Source: Haloarculaceae archaeon
GTDB taxonomy: Archaea > Halobacteriota > Halobacteria > Halobacteriales > Haloarculaceae
Direction: 5' to 3'
Assembly (NCBI GenBank): GCA_018609665.1
Contig: JAHENN010000212.1
Coordinates: forward strand, 1-13,609
Length of the DNA stretch: 13,609 bases
Translations under genes and position numbers: made by a program
Shown: positions 6,745 through 12,455 of the stretch, one piece after another
Position numbering within the stretch: position 1 is the first letter of the stretch
Layout of the letters: each line of letters begins with the position of its first letter
Notes under the pieces: generated by a model
Seen by the model: the letters and a program-made list of their open reading frames with translations, nothing else
Database searches by the model: none
What the model was told of the DNA's origin: nothing

Positions 6745-7062
6745 TCACTCGACCTGCTGGCCCCAGAAGCCGTCGTGTTTCGTCACCTCGAGGTCGCCGA
6801 GCACCCGCGTCTGGCAGGACAGCCGGAGGCCGTCGTCGGGGTCGTGCGGCGGCACCGACAGCCGCGCCCGCTCGCGGGCCGACGGCTCGTCCGTCTCGCC
6901 GTCGACCTCGACCGCACAGGTGCCGCAGGTCCCGTGCCCGCGGCAGTTGACGAGGTCGGCGCGGCCGTTGTGCGGCGACTCCCCGGCCGACAGCAGGACG
7001 TCCCGGAGCGTCGCGCCCGTCTCGCAGTCGATCTCGGTTCCGTCGAACTCGACGGTCGGCAT
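6745..7062 (-). CDS. [2Fe-2S] ferredoxin
   Basis: This 105-residue soluble electron carrier has a beta-grasp start (MPTVEFDGTEIDCETGATL) and four cluster cysteines at about 40, 46, 49 and 83. The spacing is Cys-x5-Cys-x2-Cys-x33-Cys. Plant-type ferredoxins usually have x4 in the first gap, so this is closer to the adrenodoxin-style spacing; the fold is the same. It lacks the acidic N-terminal insertion of the main haloarchaeal ferredoxin and is probably a secondary carrier for an oxygenase, reductase or assembly system. It diverges from the Tat-exported tandem-domain gene with 129 bp between starts. A TATA-like GTTAAC lies about 25-30 nt before its ATG. Confidence 0.9.
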   Translation of the reverse strand: MPTVEFDGTEIDCETGATLRDVLLSAGESPHNGRADLVNCRGHGTCGTCAVEVDGETDEPSARERARLSVPPHDPDDGLRLSCQTRVLGDLEVTKHDGFWGQQVE

Positions 7063-7161
7063 GTCGTCCGATTCGTCCCGGCATCTGTTAACCGTTTTCG
7101 TGCCTGCCTGCGGGCGGTTCGTCGGGGGCCCGTCGGCACGCGCCGGCCGGAGACCGCCACG

Positions 7162-7187
7162 CTTTAGTCAATTTAGGCTGGCCTAAA
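7162..7187 (+). promoter_or_regulatory. Promoter with DtxR/IdeR-like palindrome
   Basis: TTTAGGCTGGCCTAAA (7172-7187) has perfect 7-bp inverted arms around a TG centre. It resembles the TTAGG...CCTAA sites of the DtxR/IdeR/SirR metal-dependent repressor family. A TATA-like CTTTAG (7162-7167) lies 25-30 nt before the ATG at 7192, so the palindrome falls between the TATA box and the start of a probably leaderless message, where a bound repressor would block transcription. The iron or manganese response is inferred from motif similarity only. Confidence 0.7.
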
Positions 7188-7191
7188 ACAC

Positions 7192-8556
7192 ATGCCAGCA
7201 CGACGGACGGTTCTCGGCGCGGCAGGCGGTCTCGTCGGCACAGCACTGGTCGGCTTCGGGACGGCTCGGACGACCGACACCGACACCGACGGTGGGTCGG
7301 CCGATTCGACGGACGCGGCCGTCGAGTACGTCCGGAACGCCGAGGAGGTGCGCGGACACCTCGTCTCGGCCCGGACCCTGCTCGAGCGCGGCCGGCGGGA
7401 AGACGCCGCGCTGCACGCCGGCCACGGCGGCGACTACGTCGCGGCCGTCCTCCCGCCGGTCCGCGACGAGGACCCGGAGCTGGCCACGCGGCTGCGGGCC
7501 CGGCTCAACGAGCTCCCGGAGCGGGTCGCGTCCGACGACGCCGAGGCCTTCGACGCCTTCGTCACCGACGAGGTGTCCCCGCTCCTCGACGACGCCGTCG
7601 AGCTGGTGGTCGACGAGGAGACGCGGGCCGAGACGGCCTTCGACGTGCGCGTGATGAACGCGCTCGCGGGCCGGATCGCCGAGGAGTACGACGCCGCCGT
7701 CGCGGACGACGGGACCATCCGGGAGGACGGCGAGTACTGGGACGGTCGTGGATTCCTCGTCCGCATCGAGGAACGCCACGACGACGTCGCCGTGGACGCC
7801 GGGGGCGACAGCCTCGACCGCCTGCGCTCGGAGATGGAGGCCGTCGACCCGCCGTCGGCCGTCGTCGCGACGACGCGACGGTTCCGCGTCCGGACGGCCG
7901 CCGCCCTCCCGAGCGCGACCGTCGAGGACCGCGAGGACGCGCTGACGTACGTCCGGAGCGTGGAGGAGGTCAGGGGCCACCTCCGGTCGTCGGTCGCGCT
8001 GGCGGACGTCGGGAGCCGGGACGCCGGCCTGCACGCCGGCCACGGCTCGGACTACCTGCTGACGCTCCTGCCGCCGGTCCGGCGCGCCGACCCCGACCTC
8101 GCCGGGCGGCTGTCCGACCGGCTGCTGGCCGTCGACGACCGCGTCGACTCGGCCGCCGCCGCGGAGTACGAGCGCTACGTCGCCGAGGACGTGCTCCCGC
8201 TCCTCGAGGAGGCCGTCTCGGTCGCCGTCCCCGCCGAGTACGCCGACAGCACCGCCTTCGACGCCGCCGTCTTCCTCGCGCTCGCCGACCGGGTCGTCGA
8301 GGAGTACGACGCCGCCGTCACGGACGAGGAGGTCATCGAGCTGTACGGCGAGTACTGGGACGCCCGGGGGTTCCTCGCCCGGATGGAGGCGCGCTTCGAC
8401 GGGATGGCGTCGGCCCTCGACGACGAGACCCGGTCGGCCGTCGAGGAGGAGCTCGGCATCCTCCGCCAGGAGCTCGAGACGGCCCGCCCGCCGTGGGACG
8501 TCGAGAACTCCGTCGCGGCGCTGCACCGGATGCTCGACGACGTCGCGGCGGCGTAG
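7192..8556 (+). CDS. Tat-exported protein with two copies of a His-containing helical domain
   Basis: This 454-residue protein begins with a twin-arginine signal (MPARRTVLGAAGG, hydrophobic to about 24) and has no lipobox Cys, so it is probably secreted or cleaved into the cell-wall space. The mature part holds two homologous units, about 44-236 and 249-446. Matched blocks are YVRNAEEVRGHL with YVRSVEEVRGHL, LHAGHGGDY with LHAGHGSDY, LPPVRDEDPELA with LPPVRRADPDLA, and GEYWDGRGFLVRIE with GEYWDARGFLARME. Conserved His at about 57, 75, 78 and 263, 281, 284, plus conserved Glu, Asp and Tyr, could bind metal. I do not recognise the family. The helical pattern recalls the extracytoplasmic domains of FTR1-type iron permeases, which is a weak inference. 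The iron-box-like operator supports a role in metal acquisition or storage. Confidence 0.85.
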   Translation: MPARRTVLGAAGGLVGTALVGFGTARTTDTDTDGGSADSTDAAVEYVRNAEEVRGHLVSARTLLERGRREDAALHAGHGGDYVAAVLPPVRDEDPELATRLRARLNELPERVASDDAEAFDAFVTDEVSPLLDDAVELVVDEETRAETAFDVRVMNALAGRIAEEYDAAVADDGTIREDGEYWDGRGFLVRIEERHDDVAVDAGGDSLDRLRSEMEAVDPPSAVVATTRRFRVRTAAALPSATVEDREDALTYVRSVEEVRGHLRSSVALADVGSRDAGLHAGHGSDYLLTLLPPVRRADPDLAGRLSDRLLAVDDRVDSAAAAEYERYVAEDVLPLLEEAVSVAVPAEYADSTAFDAAVFLALADRVVEEYDAAVTDEEVIELYGEYWDARGFLARMEARFDGMASALDDETRSAVEEELGILRQELETARPPWDVENSVAALHRMLDDVAAA

Positions 8557-8583
8557 CGACCGCCGACCTGACCCCGACCGCGC

Positions 8584-8883
8584 ATGCCCGACACCCTGAC
8601 CGACATCAGAGACCGCATCGCGGCGCTCGCGAGCGCCGACGGCCGGTACTACGTCGCCTGCGCCCGGACCGGCGACCGTCCGGTCCCCGCGGCGAGCCAC
8701 CGGTTCCCCGACCGCGCGGCGGCGCGGGCCGCCGCCCGGCTGACCGGACGGTACCGTGCGACGCTGCGCCGGTACGACCCGCAGGTCCCGCTGTACGACC
8801 TGATCGTCCGCCAGCGTCCGGGCACCGCCGCCACCGGCGCGCGACCGACGGGCGACCGCCCCGAGACGCCCCCCGGCGGCTGA
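8584..8883 (+). CDS. Small conserved-looking haloarchaeal protein, unknown function
   Basis: This 99-residue protein starts at an ATG 27 nt after the stop of the tandem-domain gene and is probably read from the same promoter. The first 75 residues (LTDIRDRIAALASADG, YYVACARTGDRPVPAAS, HRFPDRAAARAAARL, YRATLRRYDPQVPLYDLIV) form a compact alpha/beta pattern. The last 25 are Pro/Gly/Thr-rich and probably disordered. It has no signal or membrane segment, so it is cytoplasmic. Its style matches small DUF domains shared among haloarchaea (I recall DUF7552-like entries, unverified). It is unclear whether it works with its upstream neighbour or is merely co-transcribed. Confidence 0.75.
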   Translation: MPDTLTDIRDRIAALASADGRYYVACARTGDRPVPAASHRFPDRAAARAAARLTGRYRATLRRYDPQVPLYDLIVRQRPGTAATGARPTGDRPETPPGG

Positions 8884-8913
8884 CGGGCCGCCCCAGCGCC
8901 GGCTTTCGAAACC

Positions 8914-8920
8914 CTTTTTG
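8914..8920 (+). promoter_or_regulatory. TATA-like box of tRNA-Phe
   Basis: CTTTTTG lies 26-32 nt before the tRNA-Phe start, in an otherwise GC-rich spacer, and is preceded by a CGAAAC purine stretch that could be the BRE. Position-based call. Confidence 0.45.
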
Positions 8921-8945
8921 AGTGCGTCGGCGTTCGACCGGACGG

Positions 8946-9019
8946 GCCGCCTTAGCTCAGACTGGGAGAGCACTCGACTGAAGATCGAGCTGTCCCCCGT
9001 TCAAATCGGGGAGGCGGCA
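8946..9019 (+). tRNA. tRNA-Phe (anticodon GAA)
   Basis: The acceptor stem GCCGCCT pairs with AGGCGGC (9012-9018), with discriminator A. The D arm is GCTC...GAGC. The anticodon stem CTCGA/TCGAG encloses CTGAAGA, giving anticodon GAA for phenylalanine. The T stem CCCCG/CGGGG encloses TTCAAAT. CCA is not encoded. A T5 run at 9031-9035, 12 nt downstream, is a likely termination signal. Confidence 0.96.
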
Positions 9020-9030
9020 TACACTCCCAC

Positions 9031-9035
9031 TTTTT
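9031..9035 (+). terminator. T5 run ending tRNA-Phe transcription
   Basis: TTTTT in the sequence CCCACTTTTTGCTG, 12 nt after the tRNA 3' end. Short T-runs of this kind terminate archaeal transcription without a hairpin. Confidence 0.5.
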
Positions 9036-9053
9036 GCTGCGTCGGGTTTCCTC

Positions 9054-9168
9054 GCGAGCCTGCGGCTCGCTGCGGGAACCACTCCTTGCAAAAACTTGGG
9101 GAAAAACGTCCCGGACGCTCCCTCCGGTCGCGTCCGGCGAACCCGCGGCTCGCTTCGCTCGCCGCGGG
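9054..9168. repeat. Cluster of three hairpins behind tRNA-Phe
   Basis: Three inverted repeats follow one another. The first is GCGAGCC-TGC-GGCTCGC (9054-9070). The second is CCGGACGC, an 11-nt loop, then GCGTCCGG (9111-9137). The third is CCCGCGGC, an 11-nt loop, then GCCGCGGG (9142-9168). Between the first two are A-rich runs (CAAAAACTTGGGGAAAAACG). The rest of the gap to 9307 is featureless. The TCGCTTCGCTCG-style loop is a pattern I associate with dispersed intergenic repeats in haloarchaea. It could be a structured RNA or repeat element; no ORF through it looks real. Confidence 0.55.
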
Positions 9169-9307
9169 ATGCTGGCGCTCCTGACGCCCTCGTTCTTGCG
9201 AGTGACGAAACGACGCCTGCCACGTACCACCGGTCCGCGAACCCCGGACCCGACGACACGTGCCCGACCGCCGGACGGTCCACGCTCGACCGCCCGCGCC
9301 GGGGCGA

Positions 9308-9445
9308 TTACAGGTCGCCGATCAGCTTCGCCTGCGTGATGGCGAGGTTCCGCTCCTGTTCCGTCTCCGCGCCGGCCATCTCGATGACCACCCGCTCGTC
9401 TTCGGGTATCCTCGTGTCCGGACTCCGGTCTTCTTCGTCGGTCAT
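9308..9445 (-). CDS. 45-residue acidic microprotein
   Basis: ATG at 9445 to TAA at 9308-9310. The peptide is acidic and reads MTDEEDRSPDTRIPEDER, then VVIEMAGAETEQ, ERNLAITQAKLIGDL. A beta strand followed by an amphipathic helix can be imagined, but the family is unknown. The coding claim rests on haloarchaeal composition, a strong AATAGCTT TATA-like box 26-33 nt before the ATG, and a clear frame between two genes on the same strand. It sits downstream of the LOV-like protein gene with a 96-nt gap and may be independently transcribed. Confidence 0.6.
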   Translation of the reverse strand: MTDEEDRSPDTRIPEDERVVIEMAGAETEQERNLAITQAKLIGDL

Positions 9446-9541
9446 GTCTTCGCTACCGGCTTCTCGGCCAAAGCTATTCCGACGGCCGGCCTGTGGGAAC
9501 GGCCCAGCTACCCTGTCTACCTCCGAATCTCCGTGGAGCGT

Positions 9542-10072
9542 CTACCCCGCGCGGGCTCGCTCCACGGCGGCCTGGACGCCGAGCCAGTTTGCGACCGCGC
9601 CGCTGTCGTCCGGCACGGGGACGAGCGTGACGCGGTTGCGGAAGCGGCTCCCGTCGCGGCGGTAGTTCCACAGCTCGACGGTCGTCTCCGTCCAGGTGTC
9701 GACTGCCTCCCGGAGCGTGGCGACGGCCCCGGGGTCGGTGTCGGGGCCCTGTAGCAGCCGCGGGTTCTCGCCGCGGAGTTCCGCCAGCGGGTAGCCGGTC
9801 AGCTCCCGGAACGTCTCGTTCGCGTAGAGGAGCGGCGTGTCGCGGTAGGCCGGCCCGGCGAGCGTGAGCCCGACCGGGGCGGCGTCGAACCGCCGAATCC
9901 GGGCCAGAAGCTCCCGGTCGCGGGCGTCGAGGCCGGCGGCGACGGCCGACGGCGGCGGTCCGTCGGCAGCGACGTCGCCGAGGTCGTACGCCTCGACAAG
10001 TGCCGCGCTGTGGCGCTCGAACCCGTCCTCGCGGCACAGGCAGTCGACGAGCGCCCGGCGGAACCCCGTCAC
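9542..10072 (-). CDS. LOV-like PAS protein lacking the adduct cysteine
   Basis: With the GTG start at 10072 this is a 176-residue soluble protein: an N-terminal helical part (about 1-60) and one PAS/LOV domain (about 63-172). The segment GENPRLLQ (101-108) matches the GxNCRFLQ flavin motif of LOV photoreceptors, but Pro104 replaces the cysteine. Other flavin-contacting positions are kept: Asn103, Arg105, Gln108, Asn136 in LWNYRRDG, Asn146 in FRNRVTL and Gln167 in GVQ. It has no output domain, so it would act by protein contact. A GTTTGTG box lies 24-30 nt before the GTG. An upstream CTG at about 10135 in frame cannot be excluded, and an ATG at 10151 lies in another frame. It follows purT by 59 nt, so it may share that transcript. 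Confidence 0.78.
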   Translation of the reverse strand: MTGFRRALVDCLCREDGFERHSAALVEAYDLGDVAADGPPPSAVAAGLDARDRELLARIRRFDAAPVGLTLAGPAYRDTPLLYANETFRELTGYPLAELRGENPRLLQGPDTDPGAVATLREAVDTWTETTVELWNYRRDGSRFRNRVTLVPVPDDSGAVANWLGVQAAVERARAG

Positions 10073-10131
10073 TGCCTCGAACGTGCGCTCGCGGGCACAA
10101 ACGGGTGGCGGTTCCGCCGCCGGGGCCGACC

Positions 10132-11334
10132 TCAGGCGTCGTCGACGACATCGAGGCGGTCGACGGCTGCCGTGGCGCGCTCGCGGGCGGTGTCGGTGTC
10201 GTCGGCGGTCGCGACGGCGACGCCCATCCGCCGGCCGGCGTAGGCGTCCGGCTTGCCGAACAACCGCAGGTCGGTCTCGGGCGTCGCGAGGGCCTCCTCG
10301 ACGCCGGTGACGGCGGGGCGGTCGAGCGGCTCGTCGACGACCAGCGCCGTGCTGGCGCCGGGACGGTCGACGGCGACGTCCGGCACCGGGAGGCCGAGAA
10401 TCGCGCGCAGGTGGAGGTCGAACTGGCTGCGCCGCTGGGAGGCCAGCGTCACGAGCCCGGTGTCGTGGGGCCGCGGCGACAGCTCGCTGAACAGCACCTC
10501 GCCGTCTCGGAGAAAGAACTCGACGCCGAAGATGCCGTGGCCGCCGAGGCCGTCGGTCACCTCTCTGGCCATCCGCCGTGCGTCCGCGAGCTGCTCGTCG
10601 GTCAGGGGGTGCGGCTGCCAGCTCGCCCGGTAGTCGCCGCCCTCCTGGGTGTGGCCGACGGGCGGGCAGAACGTCGTCCCCGCCCCGTGGCGGACGGTCA
10701 GCAGCGTGAACTCGGCGTCGAACTCCACGAACTCCTCGACGATGACTCGGCCGGTGTCGGCGCGGGTCCCGGCCCGGGCGGTCTCCCAGGCGTCGTCCAG
10801 CTCCGAGTCGTCGCGGACGACCGACTGGCCCTTGCCCGACGACGACATCGTCGGCTTGACGACCACGGGCAGCCCGATGTCGGCGGCGGCCTCGCGGTAG
10901 GCCTCCCGACTGTCGGCGAAGGCGTAGTCGCCGGTCCGGACGCCGACCTCCTCGGCGGCGAACTCGCGGATCCACTCGCGGTCCATCGTCAGCCGGGTCG
11001 CCCGGGCGGTCGGCACCACGTCGTACCCGGCCTCCTCGAGCCGCTCGAGTTCGTCGGTCGCGATGGCCTCGATCTCCGGGACGATGAGCGCGGGCTCCTC
11101 CCGCTCGACGACCTTCCGGACCGCCGCCGCGTCGGTCATGTCGACCGCGTAGCTCCGGTGGGCGACCTGCATCGCCGGCGCGTTCTCGTAGCGGTCGACG
11201 GCGACCGTCTCGACGCCCAGCCGCTGGGCCGCGAGGACGAGCTCCTTTCCGAGCTCGCCGCTGCCGAGCAGCAGCAGCGTCGTCGCGTTCGCGGCCGCTG
11301 GCGTCCCCAGGTGACTCCCGTGTGACGGTGGCAT
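10132..11334 (-). CDS. purT: Formate-dependent phosphoribosylglycinamide formyltransferase
   Basis: This 400-residue ATP-grasp enzyme makes formyl-GAR from GAR, formate and ATP, the third step of purine synthesis, without a folate cofactor. It matches E. coli PurT (392 aa) along its whole length. Diagnostic segments are LLGSGELGKE (22-31), AVDRYENAPAMQVAHRS (45-61), IVPEIEAIATD (84-94), VVKPTMSSSGKGQ (158-170, ATP loop), PVGHTQEGGDYRASWQP (225-241), GVEFF (270-274), FSELSPRPHDTGLVTL (282-297) and LRLFGKP (356-362). An ATG nine codons upstream exists. I prefer 11334 because a TTTTT box lies 26-30 nt before it and the LGTPA...LLGSGELGKE start aligns with E. coli. Cytoplasmic. Confidence 0.96.
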   Translation of the reverse strand: MPPSHGSHLGTPAAANATTLLLLGSGELGKELVLAAQRLGVETVAVDRYENAPAMQVAHRSYAVDMTDAAAVRKVVEREEPALIVPEIEAIATDELERLEEAGYDVVPTARATRLTMDREWIREFAAEEVGVRTGDYAFADSREAYREAAADIGLPVVVKPTMSSSGKGQSVVRDDSELDDAWETARAGTRADTGRVIVEEFVEFDAEFTLLTVRHGAGTTFCPPVGHTQEGGDYRASWQPHPLTDEQLADARRMAREVTDGLGGHGIFGVEFFLRDGEVLFSELSPRPHDTGLVTLASQRRSQFDLHLRAILGLPVPDVAVDRPGASTALVVDEPLDRPAVTGVEEALATPETDLRLFGKPDAYAGRRMGVAVATADDTDTARERATAAVDRLDVVDDA

Positions 11335-11359
11335 GACCGGTCTACCGGCCGATACGGAC

Positions 11360-11364
11360 AAAAA
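11360..11364 (-). promoter_or_regulatory. TATA-like box of purT
   Basis: On the minus strand the sequence is GTTCCTTTTTGTCC, with TTTTT 26-30 nt before the ATG at 11334. It fixes the preferred purT start and suggests a leaderless transcript. It falls just inside the longer alternative reading frame, which argues against that longer start. Confidence 0.55.
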
Positions 11365-11424
11365 GGAACGGGTACGCGAACCCCCTTGTGCCGACCGGGG
11401 AACCCCGACGCCCGGCTCGCTCCC

Positions 11425-11598
11425 TCAGGCGTCGAGAACCGCGGGCCGTCTCGACAGACAGGCCGACAGACACGTCTCCGGGTCGTTGTCGATGCGGTCG
11501 GTCCACTCCTCCCAGAACTCCCGCGGGACCGTCCCGACGACCTCCCCGTCGGCGCTGACGATCACCGTCTCCTCGGCGAATTCGGTTTCGATGTCCAT
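11425..11598 (-). CDS. 57-residue acidic protein, unknown function
   Basis: ATG at 11598 to TGA at 11425-11427. The peptide reads MDIETEFAEETVIVSADGE, VVGTVPREFWEEWTDR, IDNDPETCLSACLSRRPAVLDA. The first half suggests two antiparallel beta strands (TVIVSADGEVVGTVP) followed by a Trp-rich helix (REFWEEWTDRI). Two Cys four residues apart (43 and 47) near the C-terminus may matter. Coding is supported by typical composition and a TATA-like TAGTAT about 24-30 nt before the ATG. It lies between the cupin gene and purT on the same strand with its own promoter. I do not recognise the family. Confidence 0.66.
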   Translation of the reverse strand: MDIETEFAEETVIVSADGEVVGTVPREFWEEWTDRIDNDPETCLSACLSRRPAVLDA

Positions 11599-11680
11599 GT
11601 GTACCGTTGACAGGGAACGGAGATACTACAACCTGTCGCGGACTGGTCGGTCGCGCCGAACTCGAACCCGACCTCGGCGC

Positions 11681-12349
11681 TCACACCGGCGGCTGCTCGA
11701 CGTGGCGCCGCCAGAACGCCGGCTGCGTGTAGGTCGCGTAGGCGCCGTGGTAGCCGGCCAGCCGCGCGACGGCCGCCAGCACGTCCGTCGGCCCACCGCC
11801 GAACCGCTCGCCCCGGACGAACGTCGTGTTGCCGTCGAGGACGTCGGCGATGCGGGCCCGCTGGAGCGGGTCGTCGGCGTCCCGCGAGCGGTCGTGTGCC
11901 AGCCCGCCGAGCGTCGGGAGCACCTGCCGGAGTCGCCCCGGCGAGCGAATCTCCGTCGTCACGAGCGCCCGCTCGTCCGTCTCGTTGCGGAAGGTGTGGA
12001 CCACCTCGGTCTCGACGGTCGCCGCCTCGCCGGCCGCGACCGTCCGCTCGTCGCCGTCGAGCCGGAGGGTCAGCGACCCCGCCTCGACCTCGAAGCGCTC
12101 GACGCTCCGCTCGTGGTAGTGCGCCGGCGGGCCGTCGTAGCCGGCCCCGAAGACGCTGAGCGTCCGGATCGGTCCCTCGCCGTCGCTCAGCGGGACCCCC
12201 CAGACCGGCCGGGTCGGGTGGGAGGTCACCGGCCCCGTCCGCTCGCGGAGCCGGTTCTCGAGCCGGCCGCCCTCCCGCACCTCGAAGCCGGTCCCCGGAA
12301 CCGGGGTCCCGTCCTCGTCGAGGGTCCGCCCGGTGACGTACGTCGACAT
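11681..12349 (-). CDS. Cupin-domain protein
   Basis: This 222-residue protein has a single small beta-barrel cupin. Motif 1 is seen as AHYHERSVERFEVEAG: His77, His79, Glu84, Gly91. Motif 2 has His118-x3-Asn122 in VVHTFRNETDE. These are the four residues that normally hold an Fe, Mn, Ni or Zn ion. About 60 residues precede the barrel (with LENRLRERTGPVTSHPTRP) and 90 follow it (GGLAHDRSRDADDPLQRARIADV, then an aromatic end YATYTQPAFWRRH), longer than a minimal cupin. It could be an isomerase, dioxygenase or a sugar-binding regulator; nothing distinguishes these. A weak CTTTCAG box lies about 24-30 nt before the ATG. It follows the DcsG-like ligase by 106 nt on the same strand. Confidence 0.85.
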   Translation of the reverse strand: MSTYVTGRTLDEDGTPVPGTGFEVREGGRLENRLRERTGPVTSHPTRPVWGVPLSDGEGPIRTLSVFGAGYDGPPAHYHERSVERFEVEAGSLTLRLDGDERTVAAGEAATVETEVVHTFRNETDERALVTTEIRSPGRLRQVLPTLGGLAHDRSRDADDPLQRARIADVLDGNTTFVRGERFGGGPTDVLAAVARLAGYHGAYATYTQPAFWRRHVEQPPV

Positions 12350-12455
12350 GTCCGGCGGTTGGACGCCGCGGCTGAAAGTCCCTCGCTCTCGTCCCGCCGT
12401 CGCCCACGGTTCCCGATCTCGTATCCGACCGCACGGGCCGCGCCCTCGTCGTCGC

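Noticed and set aside
7183..8973. A 596-codon minus-strand frame opposite the Tat-exported tandem-domain protein
   Set aside because: Low-complexity translation that also runs antisense through the tRNA-Phe gene. The plus strand has a Tat signal, internal homology and a promoter.
9054..9168. The three hairpins as a CRISPR array
   Set aside because: The hairpin units differ in sequence and spacing; there are no identical direct repeats with uniform spacers and no cas genes.
8952..9283. Minus-strand frames across tRNA-Phe and the hairpins (for example with MPPPRFERGTARSS)
   Set aside because: The recognisable part is antisense to the tRNA, a common source of false gene calls; the rest is hairpin sequence.
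9542..10975. A single 477-codon reading frame including the LOV-like domain
   Set aside because: Its first two thirds are antisense-free shadow of purT in another frame with arginine-rich composition; only the segment after purT has real domain content.
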